The notes: generated by a model not told the origin, from the sequence alone. DNA of 55,276 nucleotides from Bacteroides sp. (GCA_019416685.1 DXWV01000080.1:1-55276); one strand, 5' to 3'; positions 42,901-52,241 are shown, counted from the stretch's first letter. Translations and numbers: made by a program.

Positions 42901-43194
42901 TATGCAGTATGGCCACGATTAAGTCGTACTAAGAATGTAAATAATACGGTACAGAGTACCTGGTTTATGCGTGATGGTGCATTTATGCGTTTGAAACAAA
43001 TGGAAATAGGATATACTTTACCGAGAAAAGCCCTGAACAAGATGCATCTGTCTAACCTTCGTTTTTATTTGAGCGGAAACAACCTGTTAAAATTTAGTTC
43101 ATTCAAATTATGGGATGTTGAAATGGGAGGTAATGGTTTAGGATATCCATTGCAGCGTGTGTTTAATATTGGTTTTAATTTGAGTTTTAATTAA
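39997..43194 (+). CDS. SusC-like TonB-dependent outer-membrane glycan transporter
   Basis: 1065 residues. The signal peptide region is MLYRNRIIRNALGIVFCSIM and the cut lies near FANVQ. A carboxypeptidase-D regulatory domain (about 46-120: ISGIVSDDRGETIPGATVMI, shown in part) precedes the TonB box (DEVTVVAFGKQ) and plug (RGANGVILVTTKTG). The rest is a 22-strand barrel, ending FNIGFNLSFN. SusC proteins import oligosaccharides with a SusD lid, powered by TonB. It starts the second PUL transcription unit, 9 bp from susD. Confidence 0.97.
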   Translation: MLYRNRIIRNALGIVFCSIMIGSQAFANVQEDSGKAMEPKEVQQQSIKISGIVSDDRGETIPGATVMIKGTTVGTTTDLNGEYSINVPNAKAVLEFRTIGYKPIEITVGTKRIINAVLYEDAQTLDEVTVVAFGKQKKESLTSSITTVKPAELKVPVSNLTTALAGSVAGMIAYQRSGEPGADNADFFVRGITTFGSNTNPLILIDGVELTSTDLARLQPDEIESFSIMKDATATALYGARGANGVILVTTKTGKNGPAKIQLRVENSISMPTQNIELADPITYMKLENEAVLTRNPLGQLPYSQSKIERTAAGYDPILYPANDWQSMLMKDFTMNQRVNLSVSGGGGVARYYVAASFNRDNGLLKVDKRNNFNNNIQDNIYNLRANVNIDVSKTTEMIVRLNGNFEDYTGPLKSGSDTYKMIMHSNPVMFPAYYSAADANITTSHILFGGAIMDAQKGSYYTNPYAETVRGYQDKTRSQILAQLELKQDLKFITKGLSARVMLNIARLSQFAVNRSYTPFYYTMTSFDKNTGQYVLNCLNAEGDGRGTEYLGFSEGAKVMTSSNYLEAAVDYNRTFGKHGVSGLLVFQGREEREGQANSLQLSLPSRNIGLSGRATYSFDQRYFGEFNFGYNGSERFDKKHRFGFFPSVGVAWVISNEKFFEPAKNIFSNLKLRYSFGLVGNDQIGSSTDRFFYLSEVEMNTGGYTFGRDFKNKISGVAVKRYANPDITWEISRKQNYALELGLFDKLNIIAEYYTEYRKNILMTRADIPSTMGLAAALRSNVGEASAKGVDLSLEYQQVFNKDLWASARANFTYATSKYEVYEESAYKEPWRYRVGNSLAQQYGYIAERLFVSDEEAANSPSQIGVSKTDKAEPARGGDIKYLDVNNDGVIDEKDMVPIGNPTTPEIVYGFGFSAGYKNFDFSVFFQGSANTSFWIDANATAPFQDNTQLLKAYADSHWAEDHQDVYAVWPRLSRTKNVNNTVQSTWFMRDGAFMRLKQMEIGYTLPRKALNKMHLSNLRFYLSGNNLLKFSSFKLWDVEMGGNGLGYPLQRVFNIGFNLSFN

Positions 43195-43202
43195 TAGCAA
43201 TT

Positions 43203-45146
43203 ATGAGAAAGAAATTTATATATATAGGAATGTTGGCTATAATGCCATTCTTTAACTCATGCGCAGATTATCTGGATGTGGTTCCGGAAGGGACAGCCAC
43301 TATCGAAATGGCATTCCATATGCGTTCTGAAGCAATCAAATACCTGGCTACTTGTTACTCTTATATGCCTTCTCATGGTAATTCTACTTGGGACCCTGCA
43401 CTATTGGGTGGAGATGAATTGTGTGGAGTAACAGAAAGCGGACGTATTGACAAAGACTATGCATTGAATCTTTCAAGAGGAGCGCAATCTACTGCGAACC
43501 CTTTGTTGGATCGTTGGTCTGACTATTACAAGGCATTGAGAGATTGTAATATTTTTCTGGAAAATATTGCTTCTGTTCCCGATCTCCCTGCCTGGGAAAG
43601 AGATTTGTGGATTGCTGAAGTAAAGGTTTTGAAAGCTTATTATCATTATCAGTTGGTCTTGATGTATGGTCCTGTACCTATTATTCGTGAAAACCTTTCG
43701 GTAGATGCAGGGGTAGATGAAGTAAAAGTACCCAGAAATACAGTAGACGAGTGTTTTGCATATATTGAAGAGCTACTGGATGAGGCTATTAATATGCGTT
43801 CATTACCATTGCAGGTATATGCACCGGCGGATGAATTGGGACGTATTACTTTACCAATCGCACATATGATAAAAGCGAAGGCTATGACAACAGCAGCCAG
43901 TCCGCTATTTAATGGGAATAATGATCAGGCAACTTTAAAAAATCATGATGGAACACAGCTATTCAATCAAACAGAAGATAAACAAAAATGGGTGAAGGCT
44001 GCAAATGCTTGCAAGGCGGCAATGGATGTTTGTAAAGAGGCTGATCTTAAATTGTATCAATATACGGAAGGTTCAAGTACAATGGATCCTCGTTACAGAC
44101 TGCAAATGACACTACGTCGTATGTTTAATGAACGTTGGAATAGTGAGTTGATTTGGGCCAATACGAATAGTCGTGTTGGTGGTGGTAATACAGGATTACA
44201 GCAAATTACTACTCCCAAGTTAAATTCAACTTATAAAGATGCCCCTGAAATTCGTTCTTTGGTAGCAGCTGCTTTAAAGATGGCAGAAACATTCTATTCT
44301 GATAATGGGGTACCCATTACTGAGGATATAAACTGGAATTATGCCACTAAATATGAACTGCGTGATATCCCACGTGCTGAAGATCATTATGGATTTTATC
44401 TGGAAGGTGGAGAGACGACAGCGCGGTTAAATATGGATAGAGAACCTCGTTTCCATGCATTCTTAGGATTTGACCGTGGGGCATGGCATGGACAGGGTAA
44501 AAAAGATACGGAACAGCCCTTCTATGTTCATGCAAGAAGAGGAGATACCGACGGGCAAGAAACAGTGGGAAAAGGTCCGTTGACAGGTTATTGGCCTAAA
44601 AAATTAGTATATGATGAGAATGTGTTGACCTCTATAACTCAGTATAGTTATACAGAATATCCATGGCCTATTTATCGTCTTTCAGACTTATATTTACTTT
44701 ATGCCGAAGCTATTAATGAGGCATATGGTCCTGAGGGCGGACTTGTTGGTGAGGAAAATGCAGTAGCCGAAAATCCATTTACTTACATTGATGCTATCAG
44801 AGAGCGTGCTGGTTTGAAAGGAGTAAAAGAATCTTGGAGTAATTACTCCAACAATCCAACTAAGTATACTACTCAAACTGGTTTAAGAGCTATTATACAA
44901 CAGGAAAGAATGATTGAACTGGCATTTGAAGGCATTCGTTTTTGGGATATCCGTCGTTGGAAAACAGCTCCAAGCTTGTACCAGACTTCAATGCAGGGTT
45001 GGGATATGACCCAATACAGAGCAAATTATTATTACCGTTCCATGGTTGTTTATAAACAATCATTTGGGGTGAAAGATTATTTCTGGCCTATCAGTAATGA
45101 TAATATATTGAAGAATGATAATCTGGTTCAGAATATTGGTTGGTAA
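43203..45146 (+). CDS. SusD-like glycan-binding lipoprotein
   Basis: 647 residues. A lipoprotein signal ends at Cys20 (MLAIMPFFNSCADYLDVVPE). SusD/RagB features are TPR-like helices with AWERDLWIAEVKVLKAYYHY, LYLLYAEAINEAYG, and the C-terminal AFEGIRFWDIRRWKTA. It forms the hinged lid on the SusC partner encoded just upstream and sets substrate choice. The ligand cannot be read from the sequence. Confidence 0.97.
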   Translation: MRKKFIYIGMLAIMPFFNSCADYLDVVPEGTATIEMAFHMRSEAIKYLATCYSYMPSHGNSTWDPALLGGDELCGVTESGRIDKDYALNLSRGAQSTANPLLDRWSDYYKALRDCNIFLENIASVPDLPAWERDLWIAEVKVLKAYYHYQLVLMYGPVPIIRENLSVDAGVDEVKVPRNTVDECFAYIEELLDEAINMRSLPLQVYAPADELGRITLPIAHMIKAKAMTTAASPLFNGNNDQATLKNHDGTQLFNQTEDKQKWVKAANACKAAMDVCKEADLKLYQYTEGSSTMDPRYRLQMTLRRMFNERWNSELIWANTNSRVGGGNTGLQQITTPKLNSTYKDAPEIRSLVAAALKMAETFYSDNGVPITEDINWNYATKYELRDIPRAEDHYGFYLEGGETTARLNMDREPRFHAFLGFDRGAWHGQGKKDTEQPFYVHARRGDTDGQETVGKGPLTGYWPKKLVYDENVLTSITQYSYTEYPWPIYRLSDLYLLYAEAINEAYGPEGGLVGEENAVAENPFTYIDAIRERAGLKGVKESWSNYSNNPTKYTTQTGLRAIIQQERMIELAFEGIRFWDIRRWKTAPSLYQTSMQGWDMTQYRANYYYRSMVVYKQSFGVKDYFWPISNDNILKNDNLVQNIGW

Positions 45147-45166
45147 TCTAAAATTAGGAAGTTAAT

Positions 45167-46408
45167 ATGAAAAGATCATTATATATAGCATTTGTCTCTC
45201 TATTATTTGTAGGGATGGGTTGTAAAGAGGAGGGTCGTTTAGACCATATTGATATGTCGGCTCCTGCTCCGGAACAGATATATGATATAACAGTGAGAGC
45301 TACCGCTGGTGGTGCTGTTTTGAAATATAAAATGCCGAAAGATGAAAATTTATTGTATGTGAAGGCTGTTTATCAAATTGAAACGGGTGCAGTACATACT
45401 ACCAAAGCGTCATGTTATGAAGACTCATTGGTGTTGGAGGGATTTGGAGAAGTAAAATCTTATCCGATTCAGCTTTATAGTGTGGGACGAAATGAAAAAG
45501 AATCGGCTCCGGTAACTTGTGAAGTTACTCCATTGACTCCTGCTTATTTGAGCGCTTTTGAGCATTTGGAGTTGAAGGCGAGCTTTGGGGGAGTATCTAT
45601 AAGTTTTAAAAATCCTGATCGTGCAGCATTAGCTATTGTATTATTGGGAGATACGGCAAATACAGGTGAATATAAAGAATTTGAGACATTCTATACAGAG
45701 GCTTCTATGGGAAGTTTCCCTTTTAGGGGGCTGCAAGCTAAAGAAGGTCGATTTGCAGTATATCTGAGAGATCGTTGGGAACATTATTCTGGTACTAAAG
45801 AAGCTGTTTTAACTCCGTTGTATGAAGAAGTAATTCCAAAAGATAAATTTAAAAATGCTGCTTTACCAACAGATACTTATGAACCGGTTGAAGGAAATTA
45901 TAATTCATACTCTATAGAACATTTATGGGATGGAGTAGCAACGGATAGAAATAGTATGTTTGCGACTACCAAGACTGCCCCGATACCTCAATGGTTTACA
46001 GTTGATCTGGGGCGTAAGGCAACAATAAGTCGTGTAAAACTTCATCAACGTGGTAAAGGTTCTCGCCAGGAAATTCAGGTATATAGTGAATCGAATGTGA
46101 AGAAATTTGAATTGTATGGAAGTTTATCACCCAATCCGGATGGAAGTTGGGATGAAAGCTGGACTCCATTAGGCACATTTGTTTCACATAAACCTTCCGG
46201 TGAATCTGCAACAGTAACCGAGGAAGATCATCAATATGCTTGTGTCGAGGGGGTTAATTATGATCTGGAAGAGTCTGAATTTTCTCCTAATCCTTATGTT
46301 CCGGTAAGATATCTGCGATTTAAAGTTTTGGAAACCTATATGGGACAAACGACTTCCGGGTCAATCTGGATTTCTGAGCTGGATGTTTACGGACAAGAGA
46401 TTAAATGA
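45167..46408 (+). CDS. surface lipoprotein with DUF4959/DUF5126/DUF5000-type domains
   Basis: 413 residues. The lipobox is at VGMGCKEE (Cys19). An N-terminal fibronectin-like domain follows (VRATAGGAVLKYKMPKDENL), then a second domain (about 125-225). The C-terminal DUF5000/F5-8C-like jelly roll has HLWDGVATDRNSMFATT and IPQWFTVDLGRKATISRVKL. This layout is common next to susD and suggests a surface glycan-binding protein. It lies 20 bp after susD. Binding is inferred from domain type and place. Confidence 0.85.
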   Translation: MKRSLYIAFVSLLFVGMGCKEEGRLDHIDMSAPAPEQIYDITVRATAGGAVLKYKMPKDENLLYVKAVYQIETGAVHTTKASCYEDSLVLEGFGEVKSYPIQLYSVGRNEKESAPVTCEVTPLTPAYLSAFEHLELKASFGGVSISFKNPDRAALAIVLLGDTANTGEYKEFETFYTEASMGSFPFRGLQAKEGRFAVYLRDRWEHYSGTKEAVLTPLYEEVIPKDKFKNAALPTDTYEPVEGNYNSYSIEHLWDGVATDRNSMFATTKTAPIPQWFTVDLGRKATISRVKLHQRGKGSRQEIQVYSESNVKKFELYGSLSPNPDGSWDESWTPLGTFVSHKPSGESATVTEEDHQYACVEGVNYDLEESEFSPNPYVPVRYLRFKVLETYMGQTTSGSIWISELDVYGQEIK

Positions 46409-46443
46409 AACGATAAGTACTAATAATTTAGAGTTGAAATAAA

Positions 46444-47562
46444 ATGAAAAAAATATTTTATAGTTTTATGCTGTTGTCTGTGCTTTTAAGTTTTGTTTCT
46501 TGTAAAGACATGGACGGTACTTATGAAGAATACATTGTACCCAATGGGCGTGTATATCCGGGAGTAGCTAAAAATCCAGTAGTATATGCCGGGAAGAATA
46601 GAGTACAGTTGCAGTGGTTGAAAGGGAAAGATCCAACGACTGTACGCGCTGAAGTATATTGGAACAATTATACCAATGTATTTAAAGTTAATTATTCTGA
46701 CTATGAAGGCGATACAATAAGATGTATCATTCCTGATTTGGCCGAAAATTCATATTCCTTTGTTATCCGTTCATTTAATGAAGCGGGAGATATCTCTGTT
46801 CCGACTGAAGTTATTGGGTGGGCACGTGGTGAAAATTATCAGGCAATCCTGACAAATCGTGATTTTGATGATGCTTCTCTGGAAGATGGAAATCTGGTGG
46901 TTGCCTGGGGATTGGCCGATCTTTATAATGGAGCTATTGCTACAGAGATTGAGTATACCAATACGAATGATGAAATAGTTAACGTGTGGAATCCAATTAA
47001 AACAAATGCTGATACGATTACATATGAGAATTATAAAATCGGTTCTGAATTTAAATATAGAACAGCTTTTGTTTCTGACTCTTTAGTGGTTGATACTTTT
47101 TATACAAGTTGGGTGAGTAATCCGGGAGTAGCTAAGATTCCTGTTACTAATTGGACCATTACGGCGAGTACTACTGCCGGAGGTGCTTATGTAGCGGAAA
47201 GTGCTATTGATAATGACTATAAAACTTATTGGCACTCCAAAATCAGCCCATTACCTACCGCTTACCCTCATTGGTTAGCCATAGATATGAAAGAAAGTTA
47301 TAAGTTAGGGCACCTTGAACTGATTCGCCCTCAGGATGCTGCAAATTCCACCATCTATGATTTTATACTACAATATAGTCAGGATGGTACAGTCTGGACG
47401 GATATACAGTCTTATAGAATGGAAGATGTTGATGGGGTACAGTCATTTGATATCCCTGCTAATGCTGGGGAAACTCGTTATTTCAGAATTTATGCTGTCA
47501 ATGGTAAAGATTCCAAAAAAGCAGCTTTGGCTGAGATTGCTGTTTTTCTGGCAGTAGAATAA
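46444..47562 (+). CDS. DUF4998 lipoprotein with C-terminal F5/8 type C-like domain
   Basis: 372 residues. Lipobox LLSFVSCKDMDG (Cys21). The DUF4998 region spans about 22-215 (YEEYIVPNGRVYPGVAKNPV, VQLQWLKGKDP, TVRAEVYWNN). The C-terminal coagulation factor 5/8-like domain (about 235-372) has ESAIDNDYKTYWHSKISP and PHWLAIDMKESYKLGHLEL. It probably is a second surface glycan-binding protein. It lies between the other lipoprotein and the lyase. Confidence 0.85.
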   Translation: MKKIFYSFMLLSVLLSFVSCKDMDGTYEEYIVPNGRVYPGVAKNPVVYAGKNRVQLQWLKGKDPTTVRAEVYWNNYTNVFKVNYSDYEGDTIRCIIPDLAENSYSFVIRSFNEAGDISVPTEVIGWARGENYQAILTNRDFDDASLEDGNLVVAWGLADLYNGAIATEIEYTNTNDEIVNVWNPIKTNADTITYENYKIGSEFKYRTAFVSDSLVVDTFYTSWVSNPGVAKIPVTNWTITASTTAGGAYVAESAIDNDYKTYWHSKISPLPTAYPHWLAIDMKESYKLGHLELIRPQDAANSTIYDFILQYSQDGTVWTDIQSYRMEDVDGVQSFDIPANAGETRYFRIYAVNGKDSKKAALAEIAVFLAVE

Positions 47563-47641
47563 ATTTAATAACACAATAATAATGGGTGGGAGCTGGGCTT
47601 CCGGTTCGGTTTCTACCTGTAATTATTCCTAATAGAACTAT

Positions 47642-50158
47642 ATGAAAAATATAAAAACGGTTCTTTTTTCGCTCTGTTTGTTTACCGGTTCAGGAGCTTT
47701 TGCTGTAACTAATGAATTATTGGCGGTTGGAGCCAGCGATACAGATATTAAGACTCGTAGCCTGACTTCTGAGCAACAAGTGTCTATCGATAAAGTCTCT
47801 GAGGTTTTAGTGGACAAACAATTAGTGGATGATCCGCCTGCTGATACTGAAGTTAAAAAGTGGATGGATTCAATGAATTCGGATGGAAGCTGGAGTGATG
47901 GAAAATATGGGCAAATGAATGCGGCAGGTAATACGGCTCCTAATCGTTTGGTAGTAATGGCCAAAGCATATCGTCATTCAAAGAGTGGTTATTATATGAA
48001 TGAACGCTTGCTGGAACGTATTGTAGCCGGGTGTACTTATTTTGCAGATAATCATCCTCAGGAGACCGGAAAACGAGGAGATCCGGGATACAATTGGTGG
48101 TACGATGAAATTGGAGTTCCACAAAAGTATATGATTCCGTTGTTATTAGTCAAAGGATATGCAAACCAAACGCAATTGGAATATTGTTCTAAGAAATACC
48201 TTCGGAATATGGTTCAACGTTTTTTAGGCGGAGGTAAAAACCTGACTTGGATTTGTGAGATAGCCATACATAAGGGGTGTATAGAGAATGATTTCGCTGG
48301 TGTGAAGGAAGCTTTTGACGGAATTGCTTCTACACTTACAATTGTAAGTAAACAAGGAGATGAAGGAATAAAAATAGATGGTAGTTTCCATCAGCATCAT
48401 GAACAAATTTATTCCGGAGGGTATGGAATGTCTATTACCAATGATATCTCCGGTTATATGGAGATTGCTGCCGGAACATTGTTTGATGAGGCCTATACGG
48501 GAGATAGGATAGAATTATTCCGTAATATGTTGTTACAGGGACATCGTTTGTTCGGATATCGTAATGTGTTTGATTTTGGTACCATGGGGCGTAATCTCTC
48601 TCGTGACTCCAAAGGTAGCCGAACCAATATAGACCCTCTTGTCTTGCGCCGGATGATAAAAGCTGACCCGGAGTATGGGGCTGATTATGAAGCCTGGATA
48701 GATCATATTGAGAATGGCGCTCCTTTTCCTTTAAATATCAACAAACATTTCTGGAAGTCGGATATGATGACTCAACACGGCGCTAACTATTATATGTCTG
48801 CCAAAATCATTTCTAACCGTACATTAGGGACGGAAATGATTAACAATGAGAACAAGTTAGGATATAATTTGCCAATGGGAGCAACCAATATTTTAACAAG
48901 CGGTAATGAATATAATGGTGGGGCTTATGGCCATGCGGGGGCTATTTACGGTATTTGGGATTGGGCCCGGATTCCTGGTACGACCGCTGCACAAAGCGTT
49001 GATTCGGCCCGTTTGGGCGGCTATTTGTATGGCACTAATAGCTTTGGTGGTGGTGTAAGCAACGGTGAGGATGGAGTATTGGCGTATAAACACGATTATC
49101 GTGGGTTAAAAGCTCAGAAAGCCTATTTCTTCATTGATGATTGTATGGTTTGCCTGGGATCGGGAATAACAACCAATGGGAAGTCGTCGATTGCTACCTC
49201 CGTAAATCAGGCTTTCTTTGGTGCTCCGGCAGTCTTCGGTTTAACAGACGGCACAATTAATACGCAGACAGCGGTAACTCCTTTGACTCGTTGGACTTCA
49301 TACGATAACACTTTATCCTGGATTCATCATGATAATGTGGGGTATATCTTCCCTGAACAAGGGCAAATAACTGCCGGTGCCATTCTTCAAAAAGGTAATT
49401 GGACTAATATAGGTACAGATACTTCGACTGGAAGTGATCAAGGTCGTGTATTCAGTGCTTATTTTGATCATGGAGTGGCTCCGCAAAATGCAACTTATCA
49501 ATACATTGTAGTGCCGGATATGTCTTTAGACAATTTTGAAGCATTTACAAAAAATCATGATTTTGAGATAATAGCTAATACCAAATCCGTACAAGCAGTA
49601 AAGCATGGTAATAAATATGCGGTTGTCTTCTATGAAGGAGCTGAGGTAACGATGGGTGATTTGAAGCTTTCGGCCGGTGGTCCTCTGATGGTATTGGTGG
49701 TAGTGGAAAATGGCGAATATCAGGTGTCTGTATCCGATCCGACTTATAGAGCCGGACGTCCGGTATCATTGACATTAAATAAAAAATTGATTGGCGGTAC
49801 TGAACTATCTGATGGTACAAAAATAGAACTTAGAATGCCTTCAGGAGACTATACAGGTAGTACTGTAACGAATGTATATCAGGCAGCGGGCGGAACAAGC
49901 ATAGGAAAAACAGAGTTGAATGAGCAAGTGGCTGTCTATCCGAATCCGGTGGATACTGAATTGAATGTAAATTTTGAGGCAGGGGCGTTCAATAAAATAG
50001 AATGCCTGTCTTTACAGGGAGTTACTCTGCAGCAGATATCAATTGAATCTGTTGAATGCGGCAAGACTATATCTATGTATGGTTATGCTCCGGGATATTA
50101 TCTGATACGTTTGATTGGTGAAAACACTGTTTGTGTGAAGAAAATATTGAAGCAATAA
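47642..50158 (+). CDS. PL8-family polysaccharide lyase with type IX sorting-type tail
   Basis: 838 residues with a signal peptide (MKNIKTVLFSLCLFTGSGAFA). The (alpha/alpha)6 domain has the aromatic patch NWWYDEIGVPQ (Trp152/153) and catalytic residues by alignment with hyaluronate lyase: Asn200 (GKNLTWICE), His252 and Tyr261 in DGSFHQHHEQIYSGGYG, and Arg317/Arg321 (GRNLSR). The beta-supersandwich follows. Residues ~770-838 (VAVYPNPVDTELNV to KKILKQ) match a type A sorting domain. PL8 lyases cut beside uronic acids in hyaluronan, chondroitin or xanthan. No sulfatase or GH88/GH105 is nearby, so these substrates are not assumed. Sequence relation to gellan lyases (PL33) should be tested. Confidence 0.9.
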   Translation: MKNIKTVLFSLCLFTGSGAFAVTNELLAVGASDTDIKTRSLTSEQQVSIDKVSEVLVDKQLVDDPPADTEVKKWMDSMNSDGSWSDGKYGQMNAAGNTAPNRLVVMAKAYRHSKSGYYMNERLLERIVAGCTYFADNHPQETGKRGDPGYNWWYDEIGVPQKYMIPLLLVKGYANQTQLEYCSKKYLRNMVQRFLGGGKNLTWICEIAIHKGCIENDFAGVKEAFDGIASTLTIVSKQGDEGIKIDGSFHQHHEQIYSGGYGMSITNDISGYMEIAAGTLFDEAYTGDRIELFRNMLLQGHRLFGYRNVFDFGTMGRNLSRDSKGSRTNIDPLVLRRMIKADPEYGADYEAWIDHIENGAPFPLNINKHFWKSDMMTQHGANYYMSAKIISNRTLGTEMINNENKLGYNLPMGATNILTSGNEYNGGAYGHAGAIYGIWDWARIPGTTAAQSVDSARLGGYLYGTNSFGGGVSNGEDGVLAYKHDYRGLKAQKAYFFIDDCMVCLGSGITTNGKSSIATSVNQAFFGAPAVFGLTDGTINTQTAVTPLTRWTSYDNTLSWIHHDNVGYIFPEQGQITAGAILQKGNWTNIGTDTSTGSDQGRVFSAYFDHGVAPQNATYQYIVVPDMSLDNFEAFTKNHDFEIIANTKSVQAVKHGNKYAVVFYEGAEVTMGDLKLSAGGPLMVLVVVENGEYQVSVSDPTYRAGRPVSLTLNKKLIGGTELSDGTKIELRMPSGDYTGSTVTNVYQAAGGTSIGKTELNEQVAVYPNPVDTELNVNFEAGAFNKIECLSLQGVTLQQISIESVECGKTISMYGYAPGYYLIRLIGENTVCVKKILKQ

Positions 50159-50280
50159 TATAAATCTTTAAAAAAGAATGCCTATGAAACAAAATCTCTG
50201 AGAAGTAAAAGAATACACTAATTTAATATTATAGTGAACTTTATTTTTAAATGAATTTATTAATTTTAATTTTTTGAATT

Positions 50281-51702
50281 ATGAAAAAGAATACTCAGTA
50301 CCGTTTTATGTTGACAGCTTGCTTATTTGCTGTTGGTAGTATGTTTTCAAGTTTGAGTGCGCAAGATGATAAGTTTGCATCTGGTGTTGGTTCGGAGATG
50401 GATCCATATGTGATTAAGACAGCAGAACATCTGAATAATATCCGGACTGCAACTAATGCCTATTTTGTGTTGGACAATAACATTGATTTAACTGAATTTC
50501 TGCAGGACTCTGAAGAAGGCTGGGAGCCTATTACTGCCTTTTCTGGTAACATAGAGGGATTTCATTATTCTATCAAAGGGCTTTGGATTAACCGTCCTGA
50601 AGCAGATAATCAAGGTTTTATTGCTAACATAGCTGGTGATAGCTTTGCACAGATTACACATCTTGGTCTGGTTCTTGATGCAGAAAAAGGAATTAATGGT
50701 AAAGATAATGTTGGTGGACTGGTTGGTCAGGTAATTCGGAAAAAACTGAATGTAAACGGTTGCTTTGTTACTGGCGGACCGATTAAAGCAGCCGCAGCCA
50801 GTGTTGGGGCTATCATTGGTACTTGTGCAAATAGTAATGGGCAGGTGAATATTTCAGACTGTTATTCAACGAATGATATTTCTGGTTCTGGTAATGTTGG
50901 TGGGATTGTGGGCTATCTGTTAAATACATTTGTATTGAAAATAGATAGATGCTATAGTCTGGGAACATTGACTTCTAATGGGAGCGCTGGTAGTATTTTA
51001 GGATATGGTGGTTGGAGTAATTCTAAGCAGAAACCTAATGGCACATCTTATATTAAGAACTGTGTTGCTTTAAACAAGCTTATTCAGGCACCTACATATA
51101 ATACGGATGGAACAGGTAAAGGTGCAGGTCGTATTTTAGGTTTTAATCGTATAGTAGAAGGTGAATTGCTCACTATGATTCTTGAAGGTAATTATGCATA
51201 CGAAGGTATTGATCTGCAGTGCGAGAATAAAGAGTTAATTTCTGACGAAACAGGAAATGATGGCTTAGCAAAAACTTTGGCTGATCTTACCAAACAAGAA
51301 ACATATGCTAATTGGAAGTTTGCTTATGATGAAAATGATGAAACAGATGTTTACTATACCTATTGGAGAATGCCTGCCGATAATGATTATAAACTTCCGA
51401 TTCTGGCATTTGCTGCCGATGATATGACTTTAACCAATCAACCTACAACGATGCCTGATCATCTAAAAGGTGGTGGAGTTGGTATTACTTCTGAAAAAAT
51501 ATCGAATGTTAAGATTCTGTTTAATAGTGAATCAAATGATGTCACAATCATCGATAAGGCCGCTGATTCAGTAGTTTATATCTATGATAACATGGGTCGC
51601 CAGGTTATTCAGAGTACACAAGCTGTAATCAATTTAGATGCACTGGCTAATGGTCTTTATATTGTAAAGGCTGAAGGTGCTGTGGCTAAAATAATGAAAT
51701 AA
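50281..51702 (+). CDS. secreted GLUG-repeat protein of the PUL
   Basis: 473 residues with a signal peptide cut near SSLSAQ. Residues ~35-300 contain GLUG-type motifs on a beta-helix rhythm: VGGLVGQV, VGAIIGTC, VGGIVGYLL, AGSILGYGG. The opening GVGSEMDPYVIKTAEHLNNI is common in GLUG proteins. The last ~70 residues resemble a weak type IX sorting tail (VVYIYDNMGRQVIQ, then LANGLYIVKAEG). No catalytic motif was recognised. It is the last gene before the PUL terminator, so it may be a surface adhesin or binding protein. Confidence 0.75.
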   Translation: MKKNTQYRFMLTACLFAVGSMFSSLSAQDDKFASGVGSEMDPYVIKTAEHLNNIRTATNAYFVLDNNIDLTEFLQDSEEGWEPITAFSGNIEGFHYSIKGLWINRPEADNQGFIANIAGDSFAQITHLGLVLDAEKGINGKDNVGGLVGQVIRKKLNVNGCFVTGGPIKAAAASVGAIIGTCANSNGQVNISDCYSTNDISGSGNVGGIVGYLLNTFVLKIDRCYSLGTLTSNGSAGSILGYGGWSNSKQKPNGTSYIKNCVALNKLIQAPTYNTDGTGKGAGRILGFNRIVEGELLTMILEGNYAYEGIDLQCENKELISDETGNDGLAKTLADLTKQETYANWKFAYDENDETDVYYTYWRMPADNDYKLPILAFAADDMTLTNQPTTMPDHLKGGGVGITSEKISNVKILFNSESNDVTIIDKAADSVVYIYDNMGRQVIQSTQAVINLDALANGLYIVKAEGAVAKIMK

Positions 51703-51762
51703 TGGATTGTCGATGAATATAATCTTGCATACTGTGAGAAGTTAATTAAGAGATAAAATGAG

Positions 51763-51801
51763 GACAGGAGAGGTGTTTTTAGATACTTCTCCTGTCTTTT
51801 T
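51763..51801 (+). terminator. Rho-independent terminator at the PUL end
   Basis: GACAGGAGA (51763-51771) pairs with TCTCCTGTC (51788-51796) and is followed by TTTTT. It lies 60 bp after the GLUG gene and marks the end of the PUL. Confidence 0.9.
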
Positions 51802-51914
51802 ATCTTAATCTGAAATTTAAGGCCTGTTTTTACGAATAAGTCTGTTAATCAATTTGTTCAACCAACCGATACTATAAATGTTTATAAACCTTTATATCCA
51901 TTTATAATCCAACG

Positions 51915-52241
51915 ATGAAAACAATAAAAAAAGATATTTTACTTTACTCTTTTAGCTTTATATTGGTTATTTATTTTGGCTATTTGATATTTGTAAAAGT
52001 AGTAGAAAGAAACTCTTTAGATAAAAATGTTGAATATGTAGATGCAGTCATAGTCGATTTTTCTTCTGGCCCTCGAATGAGGTCTTATCTTGATTATAAG
52101 TTTTTTGTCAAAGAAAAGGTTTATTATGGAAGTGGAAAGCATTATTCTATAAGCGATACATTGTCCATTGGAGATACTGTTGTTGTGGTTTATGACAGGA
52201 TGAATCCAAATAATAATAAAACATATAGAGATTACAAGTAA
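51915..52241 (+). CDS. small DUF3592-like membrane-anchored protein
   Basis: 108 residues. One N-terminal membrane span (about 9-31: ILLYSFSFILVIYFGYLIFV) is followed by a beta-rich domain. VEYVDAVIVDF, YGSGKHYSISDTLSIGDTVV and VYDRMNPNN resemble the DUF3592 pattern ending in a (V/I)GD...VYDxxNP motif. The role is unknown. A second copy with a premature stop lies at 53788-54135. Small proteins of this type often occur in immunity-gene clusters in Bacteroides, but no toxin is present here. Confidence 0.7.
   Translation: MKTIKKDILLYSFSFILVIYFGYLIFVKVVERNSLDKNVEYVDAVIVDFSSGPRMRSYLDYKFFVKEKVYYGSGKHYSISDTLSIGDTVVVVYDRMNPNNNKTYRDYK

Noticed and set aside
47642..50158. Calling the lyase a chondroitin or hyaluronan lyase
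   Set aside because: The PL8 catalytic residues are present, but sulfatases and glucuronyl hydrolases typical of those PULs are absent, and rhamnosidase genes are present.
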